Notes under the pieces: model-generated
Told to the model about the DNA's origin: nothing
The model's database searches: none
What the model saw: only the letters and a program-made list of their open reading frames with translations
Shown: one piece after another, positions 16,362 to 24,983 of the stretch
How the letters are laid out: the number at the start of each line of letters is the position of its first letter
Position numbering within the stretch: the first letter of the stretch is position 1
From: Candidatus Martarchaeota archaeon
GTDB taxonomy: Archaea > Micrarchaeota > Micrarchaeia > Micrarchaeales > Micrarchaeaceae
Direction: 5' to 3'
Length of the DNA stretch: 30,963 nt
Assembly (NCBI GenBank): GCA_023474155.1
Contig: JAMCYJ010000002.1
Span: 1-30,963, forward strand
Translations under genes and position numbers: made by a program

Positions 16362-17024
16362 TCACGGCTTAAGTAAATATATATTTCTGTAAACTTTTTT
16401 TCCATTTTTAAGGCCGTAAAGGGTAAAGGACACTTTCGGCTTGAACTTGCGCAATGACATGAAGGCGGATGTGGCCTTTTTGTCACTTGTATATACGTCA
16501 AGCCCGTTTTTTGATTTTTCAATTTTTGTAATGAATCCATTCCCGGCCTCTATATACTTGGTGAGATTGCTGGCTATTTTTTCAAGCCTGCTCATCTCCT
16601 TTTCATGGAACTCATTACCGCTTACTCTTAGCTGCACAAGCGCCTCATAATAGCCTGAATGCCTCCTATAGCACTGGTCGCACATTGATTTTTTAATTGA
16701 AAATAGAATATGCTTCTCAAAGCGGACTTTTTCGCCATTCTTGAAAATTGAGAATTGCGCATTTATGATGCTTTTGTCAAAGTCTACTGCCTTGATTTTC
16801 ACAAAGCTCTTTTTAAGCAGTTTTTGCAGTATCGCAGACAATGAAAGCTTATCTAGCTTTGCATAGCCTTGGTTCGTCTTTATTTTGCCGCAGTCCTTGC
16901 ACTGCGTGATTTCAGCGGATTCTGAAACTTCTGCATTTATTTTTTTTATCGTGCATGTTTCGCAAAACTCGCCTATGAACCTGTTTTCATTGCTGTTTCT
17001 ATTGCATGTGGGGCAGTATTTCAT
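16362..17024 (-). CDS. nmd3: Archaeal Nmd3-like ribosome assembly protein
   Basis: Nmd3 binds the maturing large subunit; in eukaryotes it is the 60S export adaptor. From the ATG at 17024 the product is about 220 residues. It starts MKYCPTCN and has CxxC pairs in CPTC, CETC, CKDC and CDQC, forming the zinc-binding N-terminal region typical of the family, with YRRHSGYYEALVQLR as the family's conserved core. The C-terminal part (FITKIEKSKNGLDVYTSDKK) also matches. AGGTG lies a few bases before this ATG, which is why it is preferred over an upstream in-frame start. It lies 66 bp after SecD on the same strand and is convergent with the DHFR remnant. Confidence 0.85.
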   Translation of the reverse strand: MKYCPTCNRNSNENRFIGEFCETCTIKKINAEVSESAEITQCKDCGKIKTNQGYAKLDKLSLSAILQKLLKKSFVKIKAVDFDKSIINAQFSIFKNGEKVRFEKHILFSIKKSMCDQCYRRHSGYYEALVQLRVSGNEFHEKEMSRLEKIASNLTKYIEAGNGFITKIEKSKNGLDVYTSDKKATSAFMSLRKFKPKVSFTLYGLKNGKKVYRNIYLLKP

Positions 17025-17090
17025 GTTCACACCTAAATCTAATAAAATGTATTCTGCGGGCTGTTTTGGCATTGCTGATAACTAAAGCGG

Positions 17091-18659
17091 TCAACTGAAA
17101 TGCCTGCTTAGTATTGCACTGTATGCAGGCCTTGTTATAAGGATCCCCAAAATCGCACCGAGTATAGCAGACTCTGAAAAACCTATCATTGTCACCAGCG
17201 AGGTTGAGAAGAACAGAGGAAGCATCGAAATAACCAAAAGCGCCGCATCTGCGTAGACTATGTAAAATGCCTTTCCAAGCACCACATCGCTGTGCTGCTG
17301 GCGGCTTTCCTTTGACAAAAGCTCGTCTGTTATTATTATCTGTGCGTCTATTCCTGTTCCGACAACCGCGATCATGCCTGCAATAGCAGACAAATCAATC
17401 GTACCTATCAAACCTATAACTGAAATTATTATAAATAGCTCCATCAGAGTGGTAAGCAGTATCGGCAGGATAAGAAACAGTTTCACATATCTGACTACAA
17501 TGAAGATCGAAATTAAGATTACCGATGCAATCAATGCGATCGCGCTGTAAAACAGGAAATGCTTCCCAAGGGTCGGCGGAGTTATTTGCTGCGATTCGTA
17601 GAAAATAGGCACAGGTAATGCCCCGCCAGTAAGAATGCTTGATATTGTCTTCGCCTCCTGTTGGGAGTAATTTGCCTGCTGGGTTGGGGTTAATGATACT
17701 GGTGAGGATCCTGAAATCTGGTAGCTTTCGCTTATACTCCCATTTGTTATTGAAGGATTAAGCAGAGGAGATGAAAGCAGCCCGACAGCAGGCCATGTAT
17801 TTATCAATGTTTCATTAGGGGATATTGCAGAATATTGCGGGGTCATATTTTCGTTTGTTTCAAATTTCAGGGTGTAATTTTTTGCCTGCAGGAAACTTAC
17901 GAGGCTTTTGTTTAGATTATCACTTAATATCACTGTTGTATAATTGCCTTTTTCCACTATGGATTCCGCATTTGCGATGCTTTGATTTGAATTTGAAACA
18001 GAAACCACAGGTATCGTCCTATCCCCAAAAACAAGAGTATTCCTCATTATCTGCAGCGACTGCGGGCCTGAAAGTCCGATACTTGTGTTTGATAGAATCG
18101 ACGAATTGATAAGTACTATCGCGGAGCTTGGCCTATCCAAAAACATGTAAAGAGGCTTATTCGCCTGCCCGAAAACGATTTTTGAAAAGTTCTTTGCTGC
18201 GGACTGGGTTATATAAAAAGAGACTATCCATTGAGTGCTGTTGTTTGTCGCCTGGGTAAATGAGCCTATGCTGCCTTTTAATATGTCACTGCCATTTACG
18301 GCCTCTTTTCCATTCACTATTCCCTCAAAGCTGCCCTGGCTGTCAATAATGCTTATTGTCTGATTCACTTCTTTCTTTGATATTGTCGGGAGAAGAACAT
18401 ACGCCTCTGAATTCCCTACTCCCTCAACAGTAACCTGTTTCAACCCGAATGTTGACAGTCTCTGGTTCAACAAAGAAATTAATGAGCTCATTGTTGTTGC
18501 ATTAACGCTATGCTCCAGTCTTACGTTTATTTGCGTGCCCCCTATAAATTCGATTCCGAAATGCAATCCATAATGGATGTCGAGAGCCAAAAGCACAGCG
18601 AATATTAATATTAAACTCAGTATGCGCTTATCTTTCAGATAACTTAATAACTTAGACAT
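17091..18659 (-). CDS. secD: Preprotein translocase subunit SecD
   Basis: SecD works with SecF beside SecYEG to aid late steps of protein export. The 522-residue product has an N-terminal membrane segment (about 12-28), then the conserved GIEFIGGTQINVRL (D1 motif), a large extracytoplasmic domain rich in Ser/Asn/Thr (about 45-365), and five C-terminal membrane segments (about 370-520). The fourth includes GMIAVVGTGIDAQIII (the SecD/F RND-like signature) and the last GILITRPAYSAI. A GGTG element lies just before the ATG. SecF, usually adjacent, is not in the window: the upstream gene is divergent and the downstream gene is Nmd3. Confidence 0.93.
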   Translation of the reverse strand: MSKLLSYLKDKRILSLILIFAVLLALDIHYGLHFGIEFIGGTQINVRLEHSVNATTMSSLISLLNQRLSTFGLKQVTVEGVGNSEAYVLLPTISKKEVNQTISIIDSQGSFEGIVNGKEAVNGSDILKGSIGSFTQATNNSTQWIVSFYITQSAAKNFSKIVFGQANKPLYMFLDRPSSAIVLINSSILSNTSIGLSGPQSLQIMRNTLVFGDRTIPVVSVSNSNQSIANAESIVEKGNYTTVILSDNLNKSLVSFLQAKNYTLKFETNENMTPQYSAISPNETLINTWPAVGLLSSPLLNPSITNGSISESYQISGSSPVSLTPTQQANYSQQEAKTISSILTGGALPVPIFYESQQITPPTLGKHFLFYSAIALIASVILISIFIVVRYVKLFLILPILLTTLMELFIIISVIGLIGTIDLSAIAGMIAVVGTGIDAQIIITDELLSKESRQQHSDVVLGKAFYIVYADAALLVISMLPLFFSTSLVTMIGFSESAILGAILGILITRPAYSAILSRHFS

Positions 18660-18923
18660 TTTGATAGCACCAGATAGGGTTGTTGTATGTTTTGGAGGAT
18701 ATTTTTATCCTATTTATTGTATTGCGAGCGATAATTTTTAATTATTTTTTGTTTTAGGCAATAATTGTTTTTAATTTATTATTTTTAAATTGTTAATTTA
18801 TTAAAAAGGATAGGCTAAAATAGGGACCGTTTAATAATAGGCAATCGCCTGCAAAAACCTGCAAAAAGCATAAATATCAAAATAGCCCATCAGTATAATA
18901 TATTAATAATAAATGGGGGTTAC

Positions 18924-19838
18924 ATGATGGAATGCATTAACAAATATATTTATTTTGATAAAAAAACAGTATACTGCCATGCAAAATCAATTCTTAAATT
19001 TTTGACTGGAGAAAAACTTCCGGATATGGATTATTTTTTAATGGATTTTACAAAGTATGCAGACTCTGTCGCGCAATATTATTACAGTTTAGACAGCAAT
19101 AAAACAGATCTGGTATATTTCAACAGAGAAAAAATCAGTAAAGATACCTTTGATGACACTGTCCTACTAGGCGCAATAGTGCATGAGGGAACGCATGCAA
19201 TCCAAAAAAAGCGCGATATCCTATTTACTTTTGACATGTGCAAAAATTTAGAAACCATAAATAATGGAATTATAGAGGCTGCAGCATATTATAACGGCAG
19301 CATTGCAATGGCATCCGGTACAGATAAAGTTAAGCCGGACAAATACTCTAATAATAACAATATGGAAAGCGATGAAAACCGCGCAAAGACCTTACATTTA
19401 TTATTGAAACAATTAATAACTGGAAACTCTTTCGATATAAATCTCCCAAAAATAATTATAGACAATATAAATTCAAGGAATTTTAAAAATGATGTGTATA
19501 ACAAAGCTGGAGAAACGGACATTCGCTTAAAGAGCATCAGCATTTCGATTGCTCTTGCAGCCTTAATTAAAGAGGACTTTGATATTAAGAAAACAGCGCG
19601 ATTCCTGTTGCGCAAAACAGATTCTGTATTTGGGGATTTGGAGAGCTTAAACGAAACGCAAAACGCATTGAAAATCAAAAAAACATTTGATAAAATTGAA
19701 CGGATTAATATAGATACATTTAAAGGAACTGCCTGCTCAAGAGAAAACTATGGAGCACATAAAAACGAGCTAATACAAGCGTATCATAAATTTATTAAGG
19801 GCATGCCCGGCAAGATAAACAAACATTATTGTAAATGA
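18924..19838 (+). CDS. HExxH-motif (metalloprotease-like) hypothetical protein
   Basis: No named family recognised. The 304-residue product contains HEGTH at residues 87-91 inside a hydrophobic helix (LLGAIVHEGTHAI), the classic zinc-metalloprotease pattern, and a possible third ligand E118 in IIEAAAYY, 27 residues later (gluzincin-like spacing). The rest is charged and mostly helical; no signal peptide or membrane segment is seen, so it should be cytosolic. GGGGGT lies just before the ATG (18924; 18927 is an alternative). The gene leads a plus-strand run of six lineage-specific genes (18924-22624). Proteolytic activity is an inference from the motif only. Confidence 0.6.
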   Translation: MMECINKYIYFDKKTVYCHAKSILKFLTGEKLPDMDYFLMDFTKYADSVAQYYYSLDSNKTDLVYFNREKISKDTFDDTVLLGAIVHEGTHAIQKKRDILFTFDMCKNLETINNGIIEAAAYYNGSIAMASGTDKVKPDKYSNNNNMESDENRAKTLHLLLKQLITGNSFDINLPKIIIDNINSRNFKNDVYNKAGETDIRLKSISISIALAALIKEDFDIKKTARFLLRKTDSVFGDLESLNETQNALKIKKTFDKIERINIDTFKGTACSRENYGAHKNELIQAYHKFIKGMPGKINKHYCK

Positions 19839-19887
19839 TTAAATAAATTGTTAGTTTAATTAAATTTAATAAGGAGCCTGATGCCAT

Positions 19888-20520
19888 ATGAAAAATAGAA
19901 TAAAGAACAAAAAAACACCTGTTATGAAAAAGAAGGAGTTGAGAGGTTACGCTAGAATGGATGCAGAAAAACTTAATCCGCTGCAACAGCAGTTTGAGAA
20001 GCTAGTATATTCCGGAAATATTTACCTTGCTGCAAAATTTGGAGAGGATAATCTGCTTTCTGACGACTACAAGAAAAACATTGCTGCAAAGGCGGCTGAA
20101 AAAATCATAACGCGCATAAAAGAAAACAATAACGATGACGAAACTCCAGCAGAATACGCGCCTGAAATTTTGGCATTGTTCAAATGCGATAATAATCTGA
20201 TTACAGAATATGCAAATATTGCCTGCAAGCACTATGTTGAAACCCGAGAGAGATTTTCAGAATTGGCTTATGCTTATTACAAAGTGGCAAGAATAGGGAA
20301 GACTTATGGATTAAGCAAGGATCAATTTATACCTTTTGCAAGAAATGCATATACCAATGCGATGAAACCGAAAAGTAAAATTATCCTTGTAGGATTTTGG
20401 CCAAAATTTGCAGAAAATGTAGCAATAGAATTTGAATTAGGGGACAGTTATATTTCAAAGGCAAGAAAAAAATTTTTAGATGAAATAAAAGAGGAGAGCC
20501 AAAGAATGGAGAAATATTAA
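19888..20520 (+). CDS. Helical-repeat hypothetical protein (paralogous family)
   Basis: Function unknown. The 210-residue product is basic at its N-terminus and otherwise mostly helical. Two units of the family pattern are visible: FEKLVYSGNIYLAAKFGEDN followed by a D-x-K-K-N-I-x5-A turn (about 32-70), and the unit from YYKVARIGKTYGLSKDQF to the ARNAY segment (about 123-152). The first aligns closely with FEDLIKIGKFGAADLYAHAF in the next gene. It lies 49 bp after the HEGTH gene and 14 bp before the next. An ATG at 19957 would give a shorter form without the basic N-terminus. Confidence 0.6.
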   Translation: MKNRIKNKKTPVMKKKELRGYARMDAEKLNPLQQQFEKLVYSGNIYLAAKFGEDNLLSDDYKKNIAAKAAEKIITRIKENNNDDETPAEYAPEILALFKCDNNLITEYANIACKHYVETRERFSELAYAYYKVARIGKTYGLSKDQFIPFARNAYTNAMKPKSKIILVGFWPKFAENVAIEFELGDSYISKARKKFLDEIKEESQRMEKY

Positions 20521-20534
20521 TTAATAGGGGTATA

Positions 20535-21002
20535 ATGCTAAAAATAGAAAATGAGGGAATGGATGGAATGCAATTTGAAAGACTGCTTAGAAAAAGTGAA
20601 AATAAGCTTTTAAAGAGTTTTGAGGACCTTATCAAAATCGGAAAATTTGGGGCGGCAGATTTATACGCGCATGCTTTCGGCATAGAAAAAGATGCAAGAA
20701 AAAAGATAATAAAAAATGCTTACAACAGCTCTTTAAACTTCATAAATTCAATAATTGAAAAAGAGCCTGCAAACAATTTTAAAATTTCAGAAATCAATGA
20801 AAAGCTCAAGTTTTCAAAAGACCTTTCAAAATACTATGCCTTTTTAGACAGAGAAAAACTGGATCAAACAATGAATGGGGTCTTTAATTTTTTCTATGAA
20901 CAACGGGATTATTTAGAGGCATGCAACAGTGCCTCGAATCCAGAACTAAGCAGAAAGGCATTTGCAGAGTACAGCAAAAAGATACTTAACAGATTATCTT
21001 AA
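20535..21002 (+). CDS. Helical-repeat hypothetical protein (paralogous family)
   Basis: Function unknown. The 155-residue product contains FEDLIKIGKFGAADLYAHAF followed by GIEKDARKKIIKNAYNSSL (about 29-67), the clearest example of the repeat unit, and further helical segments to the C-terminus. No signal peptide, membrane segment or catalytic motif is seen. GGGGT lies shortly before the ATG, and the gene follows its neighbour by 14 bp, so the two are probably co-transcribed. Similar units occur in the proteins at 5-535, 19888-20520 and 21052-21438. Confidence 0.6.
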   Translation: MLKIENEGMDGMQFERLLRKSENKLLKSFEDLIKIGKFGAADLYAHAFGIEKDARKKIIKNAYNSSLNFINSIIEKEPANNFKISEINEKLKFSKDLSKYYAFLDREKLDQTMNGVFNFFYEQRDYLEACNSASNPELSRKAFAEYSKKILNRLS

Positions 21003-21051
21003 TATTCTGGATTTATTTTAATAATATATTTTTTATTATTAAGGTGGAAAA

Positions 21052-21438
21052 ATGGAAAAAAAGTGCAGAAAAATCTGTGTTGTTGGATTTGAAAAATATC
21101 TAAGAGACCAGCAGGAAGAGGAAAAACTTGCGCATAAAAAAGATGAAATACGTAAGACAATCAGGGAAATCGCAAAAAAAGAGGGCAAAGAATGGAAACT
21201 TGATAAAAATAAGAATGAAATATGGCGCTTTATAGGGGCGATTTCAAACGATTTAAATGAAATTACAGAGGATTCAATTAAGAATGCCGCAATAAATTAC
21301 TGCAACAACAACATAGAAAAGATGGATAAAAAATGGCTTGTGCCATATGCAGAATACACAGGAGTGATCGCAGAGATATTGGGCCTTGATGAAGCATTAA
21401 AAAGAAATATTTGCGAGGCTGTTGCAAGATACATATGA
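21052..21438 (+). CDS. Small helical hypothetical protein (same family)
   Basis: Function unknown. The 128-residue product has a Lys/Glu-rich, probably coiled-coil N-terminal half (about 15-60) and ends with one copy of the family unit, PYAEYTGVIAEILGLDEALK followed by a Glu-Ala-containing helix. AAGGTGG just upstream of the ATG is a good ribosome-binding site. It lies 49 bp after the previous gene. After it comes a 226-bp non-coding gap. Confidence 0.58.
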   Translation: MEKKCRKICVVGFEKYLRDQQEEEKLAHKKDEIRKTIREIAKKEGKEWKLDKNKNEIWRFIGAISNDLNEITEDSIKNAAINYCNNNIEKMDKKWLVPYAEYTGVIAEILGLDEALKRNICEAVARYI

Positions 21439-21607
21439 GAAAGGGCTTGAGGCAAGACTTGGCAAATATCCGGGCATTCTGTTTTGTATTGAGGATTAGG
21501 AGAAAGAAAGTCCAGTTATTAGCCTGATTTTATAGATTTGCGCAGCCATTAGAAAGAAGCATGGCGCGCTAAACAACAATTTTAGACGATTGACTTTGAC
21601 TGCGCAA

Positions 21608-21657
21608 TGCTTAAATATCATAAAAACCTATAAACAATAAAAGAAAAATTTGAGGTG
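21608..21657 (+). promoter_or_regulatory. Putative promoter and ribosome-binding site of the TM/coiled-coil gene
   Basis: CTTAAATATC near 21610 resembles an archaeal TATA box, and GAGGTG (21652-21657) lies 7 bp before the ATG at 21665. The RBS decides the start: an in-frame TTG at 21650 lies upstream of it and is unlikely. The rest of the 21439-21664 gap shows no gene. Confidence 0.45.
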
Positions 21658-21664
21658 TATCCTG

Positions 21665-22087
21665 ATGGAATACGAAAATAAAAAACAAGAATTTTTAGAC
21701 GGATTGAATAGAAGAAACAATAAACAGAGACAAATAAAAGCTGCCTTTAAAAAAGTCTTGACATGGACGGCCATCGGCACAGGCATAGTTGTATTGGGCA
21801 TGAGGGTTTGGCTTCTGGATAATTCCCTTACCAAATTGACTTATAAAAATCTTGCAGCAATATCAGAAAAAAGAAGCATTAAAAAAGAAATACTACAGAC
21901 AAAGGAAGACATCATGTTAAGGGAGAATAAGCTAAACATATTTGAAAATAAAAAGAAATATTTCGGGATTTCAACGCCTTCAGGAATTGTAAAGAAGGAG
22001 GAGATGAAACTTTCTACAGACCAAAATAAATTAACAAAGTACCAAAGAATTGAAAACAGCCTTAATAAATCCAAAAGCTATTGGTGA
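21665..22087 (+). CDS. Membrane-anchored coiled-coil hypothetical protein
   Basis: Function unknown. The 140-residue product has a charged N-terminus (1-30), one hydrophobic segment (VLTWTAIGTGIVVLGMRVWL, about 31-50), then a helical charged region with a Gly/Pro-containing break (GISTPSG) and another helical part. This is the same order of parts as in the protein at 688-1242, so the two may be distant paralogues. The N-terminal Arg/Lys cluster before the hydrophobic segment suggests that the N-terminus is cytosolic. It lies between helical-repeat genes. Confidence 0.58.
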   Translation: MEYENKKQEFLDGLNRRNNKQRQIKAAFKKVLTWTAIGTGIVVLGMRVWLLDNSLTKLTYKNLAAISEKRSIKKEILQTKEDIMLRENKLNIFENKKKYFGISTPSGIVKKEEMKLSTDQNKLTKYQRIENSLNKSKSYW

Positions 22088-22126
22088 TAAAGCAGCAAAT
22101 TTATAAATTTATTAAAAGGTGGCATT

Positions 22127-22624
22127 GTGGGCATTGGAATTGAAAAGGAATGCAGTGAAATTAAATTGAAAAAGGAGATACAAGAATTTGTCAACAAATC
22201 CGTTAGGGGATTACGGCATAAAGAAATTAATGTAAACCAGTTAAAGGTCAAGGAAGCATTGGCGGGTTTTAGATCAGAATCGATAAAAAATTGCGAGGAT
22301 ATCGCATGCGAACTGCTTTATGCCATAGAATACTGCAGGCTTGATAAAACAGTAAATCCCATTAAAAAAGCAAATTACCACTTAAAAAGTGCTTTTTTAA
22401 ATGAGCTGTTCAATCACGGCAAAAAAAATATAAAAAATGAAGCCGATAAAGCCTGCGGATTAGTCATAAACGCGCTGAAAGACGAACAAAATATAAAATC
22501 AAGAAATAATTTGCGTTTGTTTGCAAAGGCAATAGTGGCAAGATTCGGACTGCCTAAATACTTGATGGAAACACTTAAAGACGAAGAAAAGTATAGCACC
22601 AAAAATTTAATCAGACGGGAATAA
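22127..22624 (+). CDS. Helical hypothetical protein, GTG start
   Basis: Function unknown. The 165-residue product is charged and helical, with several Cys residues (C9, C52, C57, C65, C104) that do not form a recognisable zinc motif. Near the C-terminus LRLFAKAIVARFGLPKYLME resembles the second half of the family unit seen in the neighbouring genes. The GTG at 22127 is preceded by AGGTGG at close spacing and is the best start; no upstream ATG is in frame. Last gene of the lineage-specific plus-strand run. Confidence 0.52.
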   Translation: MGIGIEKECSEIKLKKEIQEFVNKSVRGLRHKEINVNQLKVKEALAGFRSESIKNCEDIACELLYAIEYCRLDKTVNPIKKANYHLKSAFLNELFNHGKKNIKNEADKACGLVINALKDEQNIKSRNNLRLFAKAIVARFGLPKYLMETLKDEEKYSTKNLIRRE

Positions 22625-22682
22625 AATATAGGGATTACGGGAATCGGGATTAAAGATCAAAAATTTAAACGCTAAGCGGAAA

Positions 22683-22932
22683 ATGAACAAAAATAAAGAC
22701 GCAGCAGGCTGTATAATTATTGTTAACGATAGGAAAAACACTGCCCTCGTTACTGAATTTGGGTTTAAGGAAGATACCCAAAATATTACAGAGCTGCATT
22801 AAGAAACGATGGGTGCAAATTCGGCATGGGCTTAGGAGAGGACGGCGGGAAAAGATAAAAATTGAGGATTTTGAAAGAGATCGAATTTTACCATTCAGGT
22901 ACAGGGCTCAATTTTTCAGTGATTTATTTTAG
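22683..22932 (+). pseudogene. Possible decayed gene before adenosine deaminase
   Basis: This region lies in a 338-bp gap. A 40-codon frame from the ATG at 22683 begins with AAGCIIIVNDRKNTALVTEF, which weakly resembles the first beta-strands of a Nudix domain, then stops at 22801-22803. A second plus frame is open to 22932 and could be the remainder after a frameshift, but no Nudix box (GX5EX7REUXEEXGU) is visible in any frame. It is equally possible that this is simply non-coding leader DNA. Confidence 0.22.
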
Positions 22933-22962
22933 AATTTTACAAAAACTAATTGGGAATAATTT

Positions 22963-24057
22963 ATGACAATTAAAAAATCTGAGATAAGGCAGATGCCTAA
23001 AATTGACCTGCATCGCCATCTTGACGGCGACGTAAACGCGAAGACTATATTTAATCTTGCGAGAATAAACAAGACGCCCCTTCCTGCTGACAACAGCAGA
23101 GACCTTGCCGCCTACTTTAAAAATCTTAAAAATACAGGGCTTGCGAATTTATTTCGTGACGGGTTCGGCCTCGTGACTTCACTGATGCAAACACCAGAGA
23201 ATCTAGCAACAGTGGCATACGAAGAAGTAAGGAATCTTTTTAAGGACAATATAATATACGCAGAAATCCAGTTCGCCCCGCAGTATCATACCGGGGAATC
23301 AGTTTATTATAACCACGGAAAAAGAAGCCGAAAAAACAGCTACGAAGAGATAATAAAAAGCGTGTGGCTCGGATTAAAGCAGGGAGAGCGTGATTTTGGG
23401 GTTAAGACAAATATAATCGTTGACATAGGCAGAGAGGCAACCTCAGAAATCGGAATTGAAGTAGCAAAGGCGGCTATAAAATGCATACGATACAATGTCG
23501 TGGCTCTTGGCCTTGCGACAGACGAAGCCGATTTCCCCCCAGAGCGGCATAAGCAGGCATTTCAGCTTACATTCGATACCGAGCTTAGGCGCTCAGTTCA
23601 TGCAGGGGAGTTCGGCAACCAACTGCACAAGAATATTCTTACTTCAATAAATGATCTTAAGGCAGACAGACTTGGCCATGCAAGAATAGTCTCGCAGCAT
23701 GAAGATTTATTGCAAAAAATCAAGGAAAATAATGTAGGGATAGAGTCCTGCCCGGAATCAAATATATTCACAAACCTTATAAAATCAAGGCACGAAATAG
23801 GCATTAAGAAACTACTTGAAGAAGATGTGCGCATAAGCATAAATTCAGACGATCCTGCTATGTTCGGATACACCCTTACGGACACTATTTATAGGCTGTG
23901 TAAAGAAGAAGCATGGCTTGATGCGAAGGGAATAAGAAAACTGCAGATTAATGCTGCATTGAGTTCATTTTTAAAGCAGGAGGAGAAAAAGGCACTGGTT
24001 GGATGGATAAATAGAGAGTATAATATAGATGGGAGCTGGAATGAACAAACTGATTGA
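22963..24057 (+). CDS. add: Adenosine deaminase
   Basis: Deaminates adenosine (or deoxyadenosine) to inosine in purine salvage. The 364-residue product is full length. Metal ligands H17 and H19 lie in KIDLHRHLDGD; H213 and catalytic E216 in VHAGEFG; H239 in RLGHA; D296/D297 in SINSDDPAMFG. ESCPESN (261-267) is also a family signature. All active-site residues are present. A related amidohydrolase acting on another aminopurine nucleoside or base cannot be excluded from sequence. It overlaps the cytidine deaminase gene, so the two are almost certainly one nucleoside salvage operon. Confidence 0.92.
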   Translation: MTIKKSEIRQMPKIDLHRHLDGDVNAKTIFNLARINKTPLPADNSRDLAAYFKNLKNTGLANLFRDGFGLVTSLMQTPENLATVAYEEVRNLFKDNIIYAEIQFAPQYHTGESVYYNHGKRSRKNSYEEIIKSVWLGLKQGERDFGVKTNIIVDIGREATSEIGIEVAKAAIKCIRYNVVALGLATDEADFPPERHKQAFQLTFDTELRRSVHAGEFGNQLHKNILTSINDLKADRLGHARIVSQHEDLLQKIKENNVGIESCPESNIFTNLIKSRHEIGIKKLLEEDVRISINSDDPAMFGYTLTDTIYRLCKEEAWLDAKGIRKLQINAALSSFLKQEEKKALVGWINREYNIDGSWNEQTD

Positions 24058-24511
24058 ACTTAAAAAGTACCAGATAGAGCTTGTCTTGGCCGCAGAAGAA
24101 GCGATGAAGAACGCGTACAACCCATATTCTAAATTTTATGCCGGCGCGGCACTGCTAACCAACGGTAATAAAATAATAACCGGTGCAAATTTTGAAAATG
24201 CGTCTTACGGGCTGACTATCTGCGCGGAGCGCTCCGCGCTTGTACATGCGAATGCGCATAGCCATAGGCAGTTCAAAGCGATTGCAGTAATAACAAGCGG
24301 TGAAAACTTCAAAGTCGAACAGCCAAGCATGCCCTGCGGGGCGTGCAGGCAAATGCTTTTCGAAGCGTCGCAGGTTTCAGGCAATGATTTTGAGGCTATC
24401 TTCTCGGATACAGACAAAACAAGGATTATTATAAAAAGGATAAGCCAGCTCTTGCCAAACGCATTCGGGCCAAGGAATCTGGGCATAGACTTGAAGAAAT
24501 ACAGGCGCTGA
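24041..24511 (+). CDS. cdd: Cytidine deaminase
   Basis: Zinc enzyme converting cytidine or deoxycytidine to uridine or deoxyuridine. From the ATG at 24041 the product is 156 residues. The zinc site is C61 with the proton shuttle E63 in TICAERSA, and C99 and C102 in MPCGACRQ. The nucleoside-binding FENASYG (51-57) and NPYSKFYAGAALL (27-39) also match. An in-frame ATG at 24029 is possible. It overlaps the adenosine deaminase gene by 17 bp, indicating translational coupling. Confidence 0.94.
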   Translation: MNKLIELKKYQIELVLAAEEAMKNAYNPYSKFYAGAALLTNGNKIITGANFENASYGLTICAERSALVHANAHSHRQFKAIAVITSGENFKVEQPSMPCGACRQMLFEASQVSGNDFEAIFSDTDKTRIIIKRISQLLPNAFGPRNLGIDLKKYRR

Positions 24512-24522
24512 CTGGCACCCTT

Positions 24523-24584
24523 CCTATTCAACCGGCTGGGGCTTCTTTTGTAAATACGCGGTAAACCGCCCATCACTGAATAGG
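24523..24584. terminator. Nested inverted repeats between convergent genes
   Basis: CCTATTCA (24523-24530) is exactly complementary to TGAATAGG (24577-24584), and inside lies a perfect small hairpin GCGG-TAAA-CCGC (24558-24569). GTTTTC follows on the plus strand. The position between the convergent cytidine deaminase and Tic20-like genes fits a bidirectional terminator. Confidence 0.4.
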
Positions 24585-24608
24585 GTTTTCTCTATGCAGA
24601 GTTAAAAA

Positions 24609-24923
24609 TCAGGCCGAATACTTTTCTGCGTATTCCCCCAAAACAGGAATAAGTATCTTTTTGCCTTTAGCACCCATGTATCCTATGTAAATAGCATAGA
24701 TCCATATAAAAAAGGCGAGGATGCCCAAAAATGGAATAAAGGAAAGTATAGTTATTGCAATGCCTAAAAATATCGCCTGCAATGCATGGAACCTGTTGTT
24801 TTTGTCCTTATTTGACATTATGAATACGATAAGCCCTGAAACCCATGTAAAAAAGTATGCGATGAATACAATCGTCTTGAATTCCGATGCCTTGCCTTTT
24901 GGTTCCGCGTTTTTGCCAGCCAT
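24609..24923 (-). CDS. Small Tic20/DUF4870-like membrane protein
   Basis: From the ATG at 24923 the product is 104 residues with three to four hydrophobic segments: about 17-35 (FIAYFFTWVSGLIVFIMS), then after NKDKNNRFHALQAIFLG two closely spaced segments to about 85. The K/N-x-FHALQA element between the first two segments is the hallmark of the DUF4870/Tic20-like family, whose role is unclear. The start is supported by TTTAAATATT at about 24951-24960, roughly 28-37 bp upstream, fitting a leaderless transcript; the frame's earlier start would lie upstream of that box and is rejected. Confidence 0.65.
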   Translation of the reverse strand: MAGKNAEPKGKASEFKTIVFIAYFFTWVSGLIVFIMSNKDKNNRFHALQAIFLGIAITILSFIPFLGILAFFIWIYAIYIGYMGAKGKKILIPVLGEYAEKYSA

Positions 24924-24983
24924 GATACCAAAATATAGTTGGATACCCAAATATTTAAATGGGATAGTTTTAATCAAGGCGAG

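Noticed and set aside
22683..22803. An intact Nudix hydrolase beside the deaminases
   Set aside because: Only a weak N-terminal resemblance, and no Nudix box in any frame.
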